Counted from the stretch's first letter, positions 41,895 through 51,991 are shown. The stretch: DNA of 64,000 bases from Sphaerulina vaccinii (GCA_022570795.1 JAKUDP010000001.1:1178001-1242000); one strand, 5' to 3'. Notes: generated by a model not told the origin, from the letters alone. Translations and numbers: made by a program.

Positions 41895-43139
41895 ATGTGC
41901 CGGTTCCTCATCTACTCCGGACAATCGCCCATCCTCCTCTCCCACCTCATCACCAGCCCGACACACTCGATCCTCACACAATCCTACGATTCACGACTAC
42001 GACTCGATACCACACGACCACACAATGGAGATGGCTTCGGAGTGGGCTATTATACTGCCGCGAGTGGGCGACCGAATGCACGGAGGCGTGGTCTGAGCAA
42101 CGATACGAACAACACTTCGACATCCTCCTCCAACCTTCCTTCCTCGACTACAACCCACGACTACGATAATGTCGACCTAGGCCCTGAGCCATGTATCTTC
42201 ACCTCCACCATTCCCGCCTGGAACTGCCGCAACCTCGAACGTCTCGCGTCAAAGACAGTCTCACCGCTCATCTTCGCCCATGTTCGCGCTTCTACAGAAG
42301 GCGCACTCTCGGACTCCAACTGCCACCCTTTCGCGCGAGGCGCGTTGATGTGGATGCACAATGGTGGGATAGGTGGTTGGAAGTTAGGCGTGAAGAGGAA
42401 GTTGGTTAGTGATGTCGATGATAAGTGGTTCAACGTTGTTCAAGGTTCTACAGACTCCGAATGGGCATTCGCACTCTTCCTCGACAGTCTGGAGCGGTAT
42501 GGAGGCGTAGATCCTGATGACGAGGAGAAACAAGTCAAGGGCTTTGGGCATAGTGAGCTCAGGAAAGCTATGCTCAAGACCATTGAGAGGATCAATGGCT
42601 ACATTTCTTCATTGCCAGAAGAGGTGAGGAGTGGAGAAGATGTGAGAAGTCTGTTGAACTTCGCAATCACAGATGGAAAGAGCGTGGTTTGTACGAGATA
42701 TGTGTCTAGCAAGACTGATGAGGCGGCAAGTTTGTTCTTTAGTAGTGGAACGGATTGGAAGCCTCAACCAGATAAGGATGGAGTTATAGCAAAGCCGAAG
42801 ACCGGGAAAGGAGAATACAAAATGGAGAGGCGGGATAAAGGCGCTGATATCGTGCTGGTCGCGAGTGAGCCGTTGACTTTTGAGAGGGACAACTGGGTTA
42901 CAGTACCGACGAACAGTGTTGTGACGATTCACAATCAGAATGTTCTGATTCATCCTATTCTGGACGAGCACTACAACTTCACTTCGAGCTTCAAGAGGAG
43001 TGAGCAGTTTGCAGCAGCCAATGGTCAGACCATTGGCGATGGCATCGCAGAAAAGCAGAGCACGAAGGCAGCTATCGTGAGGGACAATTCTGTCGACTTG
43101 ACGAACGGGTTGAGAGCTTGTGCTGTAGGAGCTACATGA
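41895..43139 (+). CDS. DUG3: Class II glutamine amidotransferase, DUG3-like
   Basis: Dug3 is the amidotransferase-fold subunit of the Dug2-Dug3 glutathione-degrading complex. Single exon, 414 aa. It starts MCRFL, placing the nucleophile Cys at position 2 as the N-terminal-nucleophile fold needs. Conserved parts are HNGDGFGVGYY, FAHVRASTEGALSDSNCHPF, LMWMHNGGIGGW, STDSEWAFALFLD, then LLNFAITDGKSVVCTRYV and VLVASEPLTFERDNW. Length is close to yeast Dug3. An Asn/Ser/Thr-rich insertion (about 65-95) is lineage-specific. No DUG2 partner in the window. Confidence 0.9.
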   Translation: MCRFLIYSGQSPILLSHLITSPTHSILTQSYDSRLRLDTTRPHNGDGFGVGYYTAASGRPNARRRGLSNDTNNTSTSSSNLPSSTTTHDYDNVDLGPEPCIFTSTIPAWNCRNLERLASKTVSPLIFAHVRASTEGALSDSNCHPFARGALMWMHNGGIGGWKLGVKRKLVSDVDDKWFNVVQGSTDSEWAFALFLDSLERYGGVDPDDEEKQVKGFGHSELRKAMLKTIERINGYISSLPEEVRSGEDVRSLLNFAITDGKSVVCTRYVSSKTDEAASLFFSSGTDWKPQPDKDGVIAKPKTGKGEYKMERRDKGADIVLVASEPLTFERDNWVTVPTNSVVTIHNQNVLIHPILDEHYNFTSSFKRSEQFAAANGQTIGDGIAEKQSTKAAIVRDNSVDLTNGLRACAVGAT

Positions 43140-43949
43140 GGCGGAGCTACAGGACACCCTGACTTGCTCAGGCAGGGCTCACAAAGCTGCCGTCATGTCA
43201 CTCGGCCTTGTGGCAGAAGTTCACAGCTGGCGACTACATCTGATCGCGCAGGTGTCATCGACGAGACACCACAAGACCCTACAGATTCTGCAGACAGAAT
43301 GTCCCGATCTTGCCGATATCGCATTTGTATGCGAAGACAGGATCTCGAAAGCTGGATATCATCGGCTTTACCTGTGTTTCTAGCAGCGGAATCCCTGGTA
43401 TGTGAGAGTATGCAGAGCCTGGTGGACTTGACGACGACCATGGCTCCGGGCTCGAGGACATCACATGAACAGAAGAATATGCAGGGGACACACCAGAAGG
43501 TATAATGTGCAGGGAACTGCTCGGTCATTGCCGCGTACAGCGCTTAACTCGTGTATCAATACTGTAGTATAGTATAGTTTGCAGCGTGTAGCGCATAGCG
43601 CGTCTCTACCCACGCGTGCTTCTTGTCATTGCTTCATGCAGTAGCTACTCTGGAAACATAATCTTTGCTCGTCACACCGCTTTCAAGCCAAGCCCTGGTT
43701 CGGCTGGTACAGAGGCACAGACGTAAGCACAACATGACACGAGACAGCTTCAGCTTCAGCTTCCCCATGGATGTCTCAAACCTTCCATACTTATGCGGCA
43801 GCCCATAATCTGGAACCTCCTGAACCGTGCTCGGTAGTGTGCCGTTTACTTCCGGCATGCAGATGTGGTAGCTTCAGAACCGGGTCTCATGGGTGTCGTG
43901 TTTCTGTTTCTATGATGACTCGTTCCGGTCCTGCTTTTCCGTGGGATGA
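43140..43949. other. Intergenic, no gene seen
   Basis: This is convergent space between DUG3 and RPA14. It has short frames only. Confidence 0.5.
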
Positions 43950-44394
43950 TCACTCGTCCTTAGGATAGAAAATCTCATGGTAGCGGTGCGTGGCGTCTAC
44001 CACTGCGTCTATGGCATTGAAGTCTTTCGATTGAGTTAGTGAGAGTACGTATGCCTGAGGATGATGATGAGGGACAAGACATACCAATCCCCGCTTCTGG
44101 TCCAAAATCTGTAGAAGCGAGGACTCGGACGCTGAGATCTTGTTGGACTTTTCCGATGAACTCGAATGCGTGGTTGTTTTGGAGGTGGCAGTCCTAGTAA
44201 TCATCATGGTCAGGTGGGTGAACAGTTACAGGAGGAGGCGTACCTACTTTATTCAAGTGAAGTTGTATTGAGCCTCCTGCTTCGATTGTTGCTGTTTCGC
44301 CACGGATTTGGCGGACTTTGCCTAGGATGCGGACTGTGCGGTGAGAGAACTGCTCGAGGTAGGGAGCGGTGATGCGGGGAGTTGCTTCGGACAT
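43950..44394 (-). CDS. RFA3: Replication protein A 14 kDa subunit (Rpa3/Ssb3)
   Basis: The smallest subunit of the single-stranded-DNA-binding heterotrimer. Three exons: 44394-44248, 44193-44085, 44023-43950 (introns 54 and 61 bp), giving 109 aa. It is one OB fold: RITAPYLEQFSHRTVRILGK, VRQIRGETATIEAGGSIQLH, NNHAFEFIGKVQQDLSVRVL, ASTDFGPEAGIDFNAIDAVV and the C-terminal trimerisation helix DATHRYHEIFYPKDE. Length and pattern are standard. It is head-to-head with the SET gene. Confidence 0.92.
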
Positions 44395-45082
44395 GGTGGC
44401 TGCGTTTTTGCTGCAGTCTTGTTTTGGTGAAGTTATTGTGTTGGCGTTTGTGTTGGTGATGGTTCGTGAAGACGACGCGTGCTCCACGCGTCTCGCAGAG
44501 TGGTTTTCTATCTGGCGTAGTGCTGAGACCTACACCGGTCATTGACTTCAGCATGAGCTTCGAGGACCTTTCTTCAAACTACATCGAACGACTATATTAT
44601 TTGTTTACATTTGTCACTCACTCTGCACAGGGGAGCAGAAGAAACATCGATGGCTTATAGCACGTTGTTGTGGCACGATGTCGAGAGTCTTCTCATCAGC
44701 CCCTGATTCCCATCCGATAGCATGTTGGGATCGACATCGAAGGAACGCGACCTTCATCCTCTGTTGCTGCTGGAGTCATCTCTTTCCTCCTACGAAAACA
44801 AGAAGCATCAGTACTTAGCATGACGCGTTGCTCGCTCGGTGCAAGACGGGGCGGAGGGCCCGCCGAAGTGAAGTTACAAATTGAGCACAAGTGAGCATTC
44901 AACTTCACTGAGATCACCATACATAAGCTCGAGTGGGCTCTTCTTCAGCATATCCTACCAGCAAGACTTCTCTTAGCCTCGAAACATCTTCACACCCCGC
45001 GCATAGCGTTCCCTGAACGAAAAATGTAAGCTCATTTTGGTAGCATCCAGGACGAGGTACTGACTTTTGCAGCCAGTCCACT
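44395..45082. other. Divergent promoter with a likely 5' UTR intron
   Basis: No coding frame. At 45026-45072 a 47-bp segment has donor GTAAGC, branch TACTGAC and acceptor TTGCAG just 10 bp before the SET-gene ATG, so the SET transcript probably has a 5' UTR intron. Confidence 0.5.
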
Positions 45083-46258
45083 ATGGCAGGCATTCAGGCA
45101 TTCGAGATTCGCAAATCGCCAGGAAAGGGCTACGGCATGTTCGCCACGAAGTCCATTCGCCAAGGGGCTCCGATTCTACACGAACAGCCTCTGCTGTTTG
45201 TACCCAATTGCGAAGATGACCATGCGGACGACGAAGTGATGCGAGCCTTCGCGGAACTCAGCAAAGCTGATCAGGATCAATACATGGATCTCCACGAAGG
45301 TACCGGCTATAAGAATAAGGTACTTCGAATCTCCCATGCGAACTGTTTTGCCATCCACGGGGACGAAGGCAGGAGCATCTACAAGCTGATATGCCGCATC
45401 AATCATGCTTGTAAGGCGAACTCGTGGCACTACAGCGGCAATGTCATAGCGACTCGAGACATTGCTCCTGGTGAGGAAATTGTTCACGCTTACAACGAGG
45501 TCGTACATGAATGTCTGACCGCAGCCCAGAGAGCGGAGATGCCCAAGTGGGTATGGGGCTTCCGATGTAGCTGTAGTGCGTGCATTTCCAGCGAGTCCCG
45601 ACCCGTTAGCGATGCGAGAAGACAACTCATCAGTTGTCTGACTCACGCTCTGGAAGGATACTTGCCGCCGATCTACGGAACGCTGGGACAGTCAGTAGAA
45701 GACAACGCACCCGTCGCATGGCCACCGGTAAGGGTCAAACGTTCAGAACCTTTGACACTGACGCAGCGCGTGGAATACCACGTCCTCCTAGCACAGCTCA
45801 AGCAGGCTGAGCAGTTATCACCATACTACATAATGCGGGCGTGGTCTGATGCAGCTGGAGCTCTGCTGGAGTACATGAATAATCATTTCGCCAACCCACG
45901 ACTTCGAGATCTGCTACCGCTCACTCCTTCTCGTTACATTCTTGCCTGGGCGAAGATTGCGCTGAATATGTCTCGGCAATATTTTCCTCCTGGCGACGAG
46001 CATAGATCCGACATGGATACAAACTGGAAAAGTCTCCACAAGATGGTATGGATGAAAGCTGTAGTGCAGCAAGACCTCGTAAGTAGATCGTTGTGTATGC
46101 AAGGTAAGCACTGAGTATATGCTGATGCATTCTAGTCCGAGAATGTGTTCGCGATCAAGATGAAACTCCTTGCGAACCGATCTGCTATGCCGGAGAGGTA
46201 CCTGAGTCAAGAAGAGTATGCAGAGACCATTCGTCAGAGACTTGGAAAGAGGCTGTGA
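45083..46258 (+). CDS. SET-domain protein
   Basis: Two exons: 45083-46078 and 46136-46258 (intron 57 bp, branch GCTGATG), giving 372 aa. The SET domain covers about 1-150: FEIRKSPGKGYGMFATKSIR, QGAPILHEQPLLFVPN, then ICRINHACKANSWHYSGN and GEEIVHAYNEV. A post-SET-like cluster follows (FRCSCSACISSE). The layout is that of the SMYD-like fungal SET proteins, which may methylate histone or non-histone lysines. Substrate unknown. The C-terminal half is helical. Confidence 0.85.
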
Positions 46259-46514
46259 CACGACTTGGCGGCGACACCTGCGGCTTGTGCTTATCGGAAG
46301 CCACGCGACGTTGCGACTTTGAAGAGCAGGATACGGTATGAATGCTTGATGAATCGAGGTGAAGCTCACATTGACGCTACCTGTCGCTCCCTGCCACTCT
46401 GAATGCATAGAAGTGCATGTGCCAAACGAGTCGCTTATCAACTACAGTGCAACAAAGCTCTCATGACAGCCAACGCCATGTTACAAGCACCAAGCAACGA
46501 TCCGAGCCGGAAAT

Positions 46515-46823
46515 TCACTCATAGTGCACACTCCGCTTCCAGGTCACCTTCGACCGCACCATCTCCCTCTCCATTGCCGGTCGCACGCGCTCGAACTTCC
46601 AAGTATGCTTCTTGTCAAGGATACCATCGTGTCCCTTCGCAACGACATCTCCGCCTTCCATTGACATGCTGTCCACGCAATATCCTTGACGCACCAGCTC
46701 CTTGGCGATACAGTCCATGTCGTCTTCCAACTCCTTCGTTGTTGATGGGGCGGGAGAGTCGTCTTTGATCCATCCTCCGGTGCAGCGCGACCAGAAGTAG
46801 CTTGTAAAGCATTGGGAAGACAT
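46515..46823 (-). CDS. Small protein, tandem paralogue 1
   Basis: Single exon, 102 aa, starting MSSQCFTSYFWSRCTGGWIK. The segment MDCIAKELVRQGYCVDSMSM followed by DGILDKKHTWKF lines up with the neighbouring small gene (KAQLEKRGYSVKDIKA ... DKDGEKRSWNM). It has no signal peptide or membrane segment. No known family recognised. It has a TATA box about 120 bp upstream. Confidence 0.6.
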   Translation of the reverse strand: MSSQCFTSYFWSRCTGGWIKDDSPAPSTTKELEDDMDCIAKELVRQGYCVDSMSMEGGDVVAKGHDGILDKKHTWKFERVRPAMEREMVRSKVTWKRSVHYE

Positions 46824-46944
46824 TGTCTTAGGTGCGGGTATGGTGAGTGATGTTCGTGCTGGATGGGCTGTGAAGCTGTTGTTTCAAAAGTCGTGTTGTG
46901 AAGTTGTGTTCCGAGTGCTGCGTCCTGCTCGCGAGAGATGGGTT

Positions 46945-46951
46945 CTTTATA
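46945..46951 (-). promoter_or_regulatory. TATA box of paralogue 1
   Basis: TATAAAG on the minus strand, about 122 bp upstream of ATG 46823, followed by a CA-rich leader. Confidence 0.55.
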
Positions 46952-47328
46952 CTGCTACTATGCCTGGTCGCATAGTTGAGTGTTAGCTAGCAAGCAGTTG
47001 GAAGTGCTCATCATACATGATTGCCTCTCGACTTCAGTCAATTCGCTGGCTCATCTCAGAAACGTTCCTTCACGGATGCTTCTACTCTCGATACATTGAC
47101 TATTATGGAGCACGGTGATTTTACACGGAGCACCTTAGAGGCAAACAGTGTGTCTCTGAAACCGTGCCATTGTTCCACTAAGGACTGTCTGTAAACTTGT
47201 TGTCTTAGTATGTTCGAGATCTGTGAGACATTGATGTTGTGAAAAACGCTCGGACTATAACCTTTACTCTCACATGCTAACTACTACATACCGACAACTA
47301 TCTGGTCATGAACGTCCCATCCGCTGCA

Positions 47329-47710
47329 TCAACTACATCCACAGCCACACTTCTTCTTCTCCTTCTTCGCCTTCTTCTCTCCCTTGATAAACCAATCACC
47401 ATTGCATCGCTTACCCATATTCCAACTCCTCTTCTCTCCATCTTTATCAGACGAGTGGACTCTCATACAGTCCCCCTGCCTGTAAATATGTCAGTAAGAG
47501 CCACTTAGACCGATATTTTGCTTACGCCTTGATGTCCTTGACAGAGTATCCTCGTTTCTCCAGCTGTGCCTTCGCATCCATCATGCGATTGACCTGCGGT
47601 TCAGGGAATTTGTCACTTCCTCGAACGTGCCATGTCTCCGTTGTGTCGCTCGAGCATTTGCCAGAGGAGCCGCTGTACTTGGCTGTGACGATTGGTTGTG
47701 GTCCTGGCAT
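47329..47710 (-). CDS. Small Lys/Cys-rich protein, tandem paralogue 2
   Basis: Two exons: 47710-47526 and 47479-47329 (intron 46 bp, donor GTAAGC, branch TTACTGAC, acceptor TACAG), giving 111 aa. It begins MPGPQPIVTAKYSGSSGKCS, has ETWHVRGSDKFPEPQVNRMM, and exon 2 ends with a Lys-rich run and KKKCGCGCS. The alternating Cys tail could bind metal or be lipidated; both are guesses. The middle resembles paralogue 1, on the same strand 0.5 kb away. Without the intron the product would stop at 62 residues. Confidence 0.6.
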
Positions 47711-47815
47711 TGTGATTGATGTGGTCGTTGTGTGGGTTGATATGCTTTTGTTTCAGTAAGATCGTCGTGGGTTCTTGAGCTACTGAGGAGATCAGTGTAC
47801 AGGCAGATGCAGGAC

Positions 47816-47823
47816 CTTTATAT
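47816..47823 (-). promoter_or_regulatory. TATA box of paralogue 2
   Basis: ATATAAAG on the minus strand, about 106 bp upstream of ATG 47710, at nearly the same distance as in paralogue 1. Confidence 0.55.
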
Positions 47824-48043
47824 GTAACTTGAGAGCTCGTAAACATCCTTCCCGATGTAGTCAGTTGATGGAAAGTAAGATGCACGATATCGTCCAGCCG
47901 TATATCATGATAGTGAATAGTAAGAGCGAATGGCTGCAGTGTGCACGGAGAGAGTACGGTATGCTACAGCTGTGAACGGCATTGCATTTGTGCATTATCG
48001 AGTCTGCCACAGGCCCAATGGCCATCTACACGCACAGTTGCAA

Positions 48044-48222
48044 TCGCTCTCGCTATGCAAGCGCTTCTCTCCAGGGCTCTCTCTGAAGCACAGACGCGTT
48101 TCGTGTACAGGCAGGAACCCGCTTGCAAAGCCGCAGTGATTGCATAGAGCCCAGAGCCGTGAGAGTGGTTAGTCAGAATCTGCGTTGGTACAGCGAGTAG
48201 TGCATTATATTCGTTTCAGCTG
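48044..48222 (+). repeat. Direct repeat, copy 1
   Basis: About 179 bp, matching copy 2 at 48341-48511 with scattered substitutions and small indels. Long identical runs include GCTTGCAAAGCCGCAGTGAT and TACAGCGAGTAGTGCATTAT. The copies are 118 bp apart and in the same orientation. Confidence 0.85.
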
Positions 48223-48340
48223 GGTCCGCTTGTCTAGCATCAGCTGCCGCTGACTTGGGATGTGCGCTGCGCGATCTGATCGCTCTCTGATATGCTTTGG
48301 AGGGTTGATGGGCATGCCATGTGATCAGCGGCCCGCTTGG

Positions 48341-48511
48341 TCACTCTCGCTTTGCGAGCGCCTCTCTTCGTTGGATCTCTGAAGCACAGGCGCGTTCCGT
48401 GTGTAGGCAGGGATCCGCTTGCAAAGCCGCAGTGATTGCATAGAGCCGTGAGAATGGTTAGCTGGACTCTGCGTTGGTACAGCGAGTAGTGCATTATATT
48501 CGTTCAAGCTG
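48341..48511 (+). repeat. Direct repeat, copy 2
   Basis: About 171 bp. Its right end overlaps the last codons and stop of the MoaC coding frame (stop at 48504-48506). Confidence 0.85.
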
Positions 48512-50462
48512 TGGGGCTATTCGCAGACCTAAGACCTGCGAGGTGTCGTCTCATGATCGCCTGCTTCCCAGCAGATCCTGCCGTACGAAACCCTCTCGTG
48601 TGCCGAACACGTTGCGTTCTGATTAGTGGCCTGTGAGAGTCCACATATCTAGCGACATCCTCCTCATCTCCCTTACTTGCAGGTTGAGACTTCGACGGCG
48701 GCGCTTGACTCGCATCTTGCGTCGTTGATGTTCTGGTCAGATCTTCTTGTGTTGTACTCGCGACAGCACTGTTGTCTGCCATTACAGCTGCGGCATCTGT
48801 TTCCGCTGCAGGCTTTCTGGGCATCCATTGGGGCCATTCTAGGCCACGTTGTGTGAACCAGTTCATGCCCATTGCCCTTGACCAGGTGGCATGAGCGTAC
48901 AACCCGCTGCTCCCACCGGCTTTGTAGACAACCTTCGCAGAGTGAATAGCCATAGATTTATCGACAGCCTTGCACATGTCGTACACAGTCAGCGCCGCTC
49001 CAGTCGCAGCAGTGAGAGCTTCCATCTCCACTCCTGTAGGGCCATGACATTCTACTCGTGCCTGTAGTATGACGAAGCCATGATGGCTCTTCGGTAACCA
49101 ATGCTTCTTATCTTCACCTTTAGGCGCATGGAGTTTCACATCCAGGTCGACTTTGTTGATTGCGATAGGGTGACATAGCGGTATGAGATCAGATGTGCGT
49201 TTAGCAGCCATGATACCTGCTATACGAGCCATTCCGAGGACATCACCCTTCTTGTTATTGTTCTCAGAGATGAGACGAAATGGCTCTGCATTACTGAACA
49301 TCACGATTGCAGTGGCCACGGCAATTCTGTGGGTATTTTCTTTCGCCCCGACGTCCACCATGTGTGCTTCTCCAGAGCTAGTAACATGTGTGAGCTTTGC
49401 ATTTGGCGAGTCTGTGGTCGATGATTCGTTCCTCTGGCTCTGTGTTCGACTTTCATTCGTGATCGAGCCAGCTGATCGTGCCTTTGGGGTGCTGACCTTT
49501 GGGCTGCTAGAAGAGGCGACTTCTTCGACAGACGGTTCTGCAGTGTCTGTGGTCCGAGTGACTTCGACGTCAGATGTGAGGGTGTTCGTTTCTGGCTCCA
49601 GTAGAGAATCGACAGATGCTCGGTCTTCCTCGGAAAGTCCCCAAGGCTTGTCTGAGTGTGGCGACACGGCCTGTTCAAGTTTGACACGCTTGTAGTCCCT
49701 ATTATTCAGACTCTTCCTCCTAGACACAGCCAAGAATGGATTTGCGCGTCTTGGCTCACCAGGTATTCCTGAATCCTGTTCAACAGTGGATCTGAAACCA
49801 CTCAGCCGTCTACTCGTGACGTTGCTACGAGAGGCTTCACGTCGTTCATTGCGCGTGACCTGTCCGTTGTTCGTAGCGAAGCGCTTTCGAAAGGCTTCGC
49901 CGATGACTACCGGTGGCTGATCGCGCTGAGCCGCTGGAGTACTCGCGTCTACAGCAGAAAGGTATGTGCTTGCTTCTTCTCCGCCATATGAAGTTGCTGG
50001 CTTGCGTTCGTCTGTCTCTAGCGTTGTAGGTCTAGCATCAATTAAAGAAGAGTCGTCTGTTCTCGGTATCCCGTCATCTCTCGGTGTTTCCGGTTCGGTC
50101 TGGTCGGAGAAATCTTCTGTCACCCGTGGATACTGATCAAGTCCAGCATCTTCACTTGTGCGGAGCTCGGAGACTTCTGATGCTTTCGCAGTGTAAAGCT
50201 CCTGCTCCGGCTCACGCGGACTGCTGTACCTTCCTCGCTTCGGCTGTTCGACAAGGCTGCTCAGGCTCTGAAAGCCAAAAGCAGAGGCCAGGCCGGACGA
50301 CAGTGAGTCTGCATCTTTGCTGGAAGGCTCCTGGTTATCATGGTTACCACTACCCGACGAGTAACAGCGAGCTTGCACTGAGCTCGGCACTGGTTGTAGT
50401 AGATGTAAAGGTATCTTTGACCATGGTGATGGAGGCTGTAGTCTATGCGTCGTGGGCCTCAT
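48504..50462 (-). CDS. MoaC-type cyclic pyranopterin monophosphate synthase part
   Basis: This is the second enzyme activity of step one in molybdenum cofactor synthesis. The frame gives 652 aa from Met at 50462, or continues as the 3' part of a MoaA-MoaC fusion when spliced from 50671 to 50497. The MoaC domain lies at about 355-525: HMVDVGAKENTHRIAVATA, KKGDVLGMARIAGIMAAKRT, SDLIPLCHPIAINKVDLDV, GVEMEALTAATGAALTVYDM, CKAVDKSMAI. A roughly 340-residue Ser/Thr/Arg-rich region precedes it and a low-complexity tail follows. It starts MRPTTHRLQPPSPWSKIP, which could be mitochondrial targeting if translated alone. Confidence 0.85.
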   Translation of the reverse strand: MRPTTHRLQPPSPWSKIPLHLLQPVPSSVQARCYSSGSGNHDNQEPSSKDADSLSSGLASAFGFQSLSSLVEQPKRGRYSSPREPEQELYTAKASEVSELRTSEDAGLDQYPRVTEDFSDQTEPETPRDDGIPRTDDSSLIDARPTTLETDERKPATSYGGEEASTYLSAVDASTPAAQRDQPPVVIGEAFRKRFATNNGQVTRNERREASRSNVTSRRLSGFRSTVEQDSGIPGEPRRANPFLAVSRRKSLNNRDYKRVKLEQAVSPHSDKPWGLSEEDRASVDSLLEPETNTLTSDVEVTRTTDTAEPSVEEVASSSSPKVSTPKARSAGSITNESRTQSQRNESSTTDSPNAKLTHVTSSGEAHMVDVGAKENTHRIAVATAIVMFSNAEPFRLISENNNKKGDVLGMARIAGIMAAKRTSDLIPLCHPIAINKVDLDVKLHAPKGEDKKHWLPKSHHGFVILQARVECHGPTGVEMEALTAATGAALTVYDMCKAVDKSMAIHSAKVVYKAGGSSGLYAHATWSRAMGMNWFTQRGLEWPQWMPRKPAAETDAAAVMADNSAVASTTQEDLTRTSTTQDASQAPPSKSQPASKGDEEDVARYVDSHRPLIRTQRVRHTRGFRTAGSAGKQAIMRRHLAGLRSANSPTA

Positions 50463-50497
50463 AGAGAGAGAAGAGTGACGATGACCTTTCCGCTTAC

Positions 50498-50670
50498 CTG
50501 GATGCTGTCAGCAACAGTGCTTCTTCACAGCATTGACACAAAGAAATGTTATAGCATCAGCCGTAAGCTTCATCGATTCATCTTATCGTCAATCATATTC
50601 TGCCAGATCGCTGAATGTGACGCAAATGATATCGCACATGCACAAGAAAGACAGCAATGAACCTACCCAC
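50498..50670 (-). other. Intron with tandem donors linking MoaA and MoaC frames
   Basis: On the minus strand the end of MoaA reads ATT GGT GGG TAG followed by GTTC. Splicing at the first GT (GTGGGT, position 50670) to the acceptor CAG at 50498 (branch TTGCTGAC) joins Ile-Gly to Lys-Arg-Lys and continues through the MoaC frame. Splicing at the next donor, GTAGGT 4 nt on, or no splicing at all, ends the protein in Gly-Gly-stop. The acceptor is followed directly by GTAAGC, so the exon boundary itself reads CAG/GTAAGC. Confidence 0.6.
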
Positions 50671-51991
50671 CAATCAATATCATGGGGCGATTCTTCATCT
50701 TCTCCAGATCACCCATGTCCGCATGCTTAGCTGCTTTCCGCTTTACAGCAGCGCCGATAACTTCGAGCAGTTGGCGCTCTTTGCTCATCCAGCCTTCCTC
50801 GCCATCAAAGCGCAGGCCTTCTTGCCGTGTCTTCCTTCTGTCCAGTTCGATTTGTCGTATCGCTTCGAATGCTTGTTCGTCCATGGGCTCGCCCGAGTTC
50901 TCGGCTCGCAACAGATCTCGCAGGCTAACTTCAGCGTCCCCATGGAGACAGACTTTGAGATTGCCATCAGAAGTTATGCGCAGTCTGTTACATGTGCCGC
51001 AGAAATTATGTGTCATGCTCGTGATGAAGCCGACACGTCCTTTGAAACCAGGAACCTGCCATGTCTTGGATGTGTCGTTCTTCGCGTCTCGAAGCCGTGC
51101 GAGTGTAGGGTATTGCGATTGTATCATTTGTATCATCTCCGCGTACGGCAACATCTTCTTTTCTGCCCATTTGTTGCCACCAAATGGCATATATTCAATA
51201 AAGCGTACTTCCACGTCCTGTTCTCGAGTCATTTCAACGAATTTCAGGATCTGGTCGTCGTTGATGCCACGCATGGCAACACAATTGATCTTGAGCTTCA
51301 CGCCTGCGCCCAGCTTATTCATCTCCTGAACTCGGTTGATGCTCTTCATGACCGCGGTAAAGCCATTCCGCCGTGTCAGCAGAGGGAACTGCAGTGGGTC
51401 CAGAGTGTCCAGGCTGATGTTGACTCCCGTCAGACCAGCCTCCACCATATCGTCCAGCTTGCGGTGTAGCGATATGCCATTCGTCGTCAAGGCCAGCTCT
51501 TTCAAGCCATTCCGTCGCAGACTGCCAATCTGCTGCATTAGAGGGACAATATCCTTGCGCACTGTGGGCTCGCCACCAGTTAACCTGATCTTGTTCACAC
51601 CCTGATTGACGAAGAGTGCGCTTAGGTAGTATATCTCTGGTGTTGTGAGGATCTCGCGGTCCGGAGAGAGTTGTATGCCCTCGGAAGGCATACAGTATGT
51701 ACATCGTAAATTACAGCGCTCCGTAAGAGAAATGCGCAGATAGTCATGCTGTCGGTCGAAGTTGTCTGTCAGGAAGTCGGAGAAGGGCTTTGCGTCGCGG
51801 AGCGTCTCCCGTCGTCCAGGCCTGGCAGGTGGCGTCGCAGTGACATCTGGTATATATGGCTCGCGGTCGTGTATGTCGACTGTCGCCGCCGTGGCAATGG
51901 GCCTCCTCGAGGAGAGCGATAAGACTGGAGTGGGCCATGTCGTCGTCCGTATCGCTCGTGGAAGGGCTCGGGGAAGATTAAGAGTGGCCAT
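50663..51991 (-). CDS. MoaA-type GTP 3',8-cyclase (radical SAM)
   Basis: Catalyses the first step of molybdenum cofactor synthesis; in animals and fungi it acts in mitochondria. 442 aa in the unspliced-stop form. Residues 1-60 are Arg/Ser/Thr-rich, consistent with a mitochondrial presequence. The radical SAM cluster Cys93/Cys97/Cys100 lies in ERCNLRCTYCMP. NKIRLTGGEPTVRKDI, LALTTNGISL and VNISLDTLDP follow. The second cluster is NFCGTCNRLRITSDGNLKVC. It ends MILIGG, the C-terminal Gly-Gly needed by MOCS1A-type proteins. The same locus supplies MoaC, as in fungal cnxABC and animal MOCS1. Confidence 0.92.
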   Translation of the reverse strand: MATLNLPRALPRAIRTTTWPTPVLSLSSRRPIATAATVDIHDREPYIPDVTATPPARPGRRETLRDAKPFSDFLTDNFDRQHDYLRISLTERCNLRCTYCMPSEGIQLSPDREILTTPEIYYLSALFVNQGVNKIRLTGGEPTVRKDIVPLMQQIGSLRRNGLKELALTTNGISLHRKLDDMVEAGLTGVNISLDTLDPLQFPLLTRRNGFTAVMKSINRVQEMNKLGAGVKLKINCVAMRGINDDQILKFVEMTREQDVEVRFIEYMPFGGNKWAEKKMLPYAEMIQMIQSQYPTLARLRDAKNDTSKTWQVPGFKGRVGFITSMTHNFCGTCNRLRITSDGNLKVCLHGDAEVSLRDLLRAENSGEPMDEQAFEAIRQIELDRRKTRQEGLRFDGEEGWMSKERQLLEVIGAAVKRKAAKHADMGDLEKMKNRPMILIGG

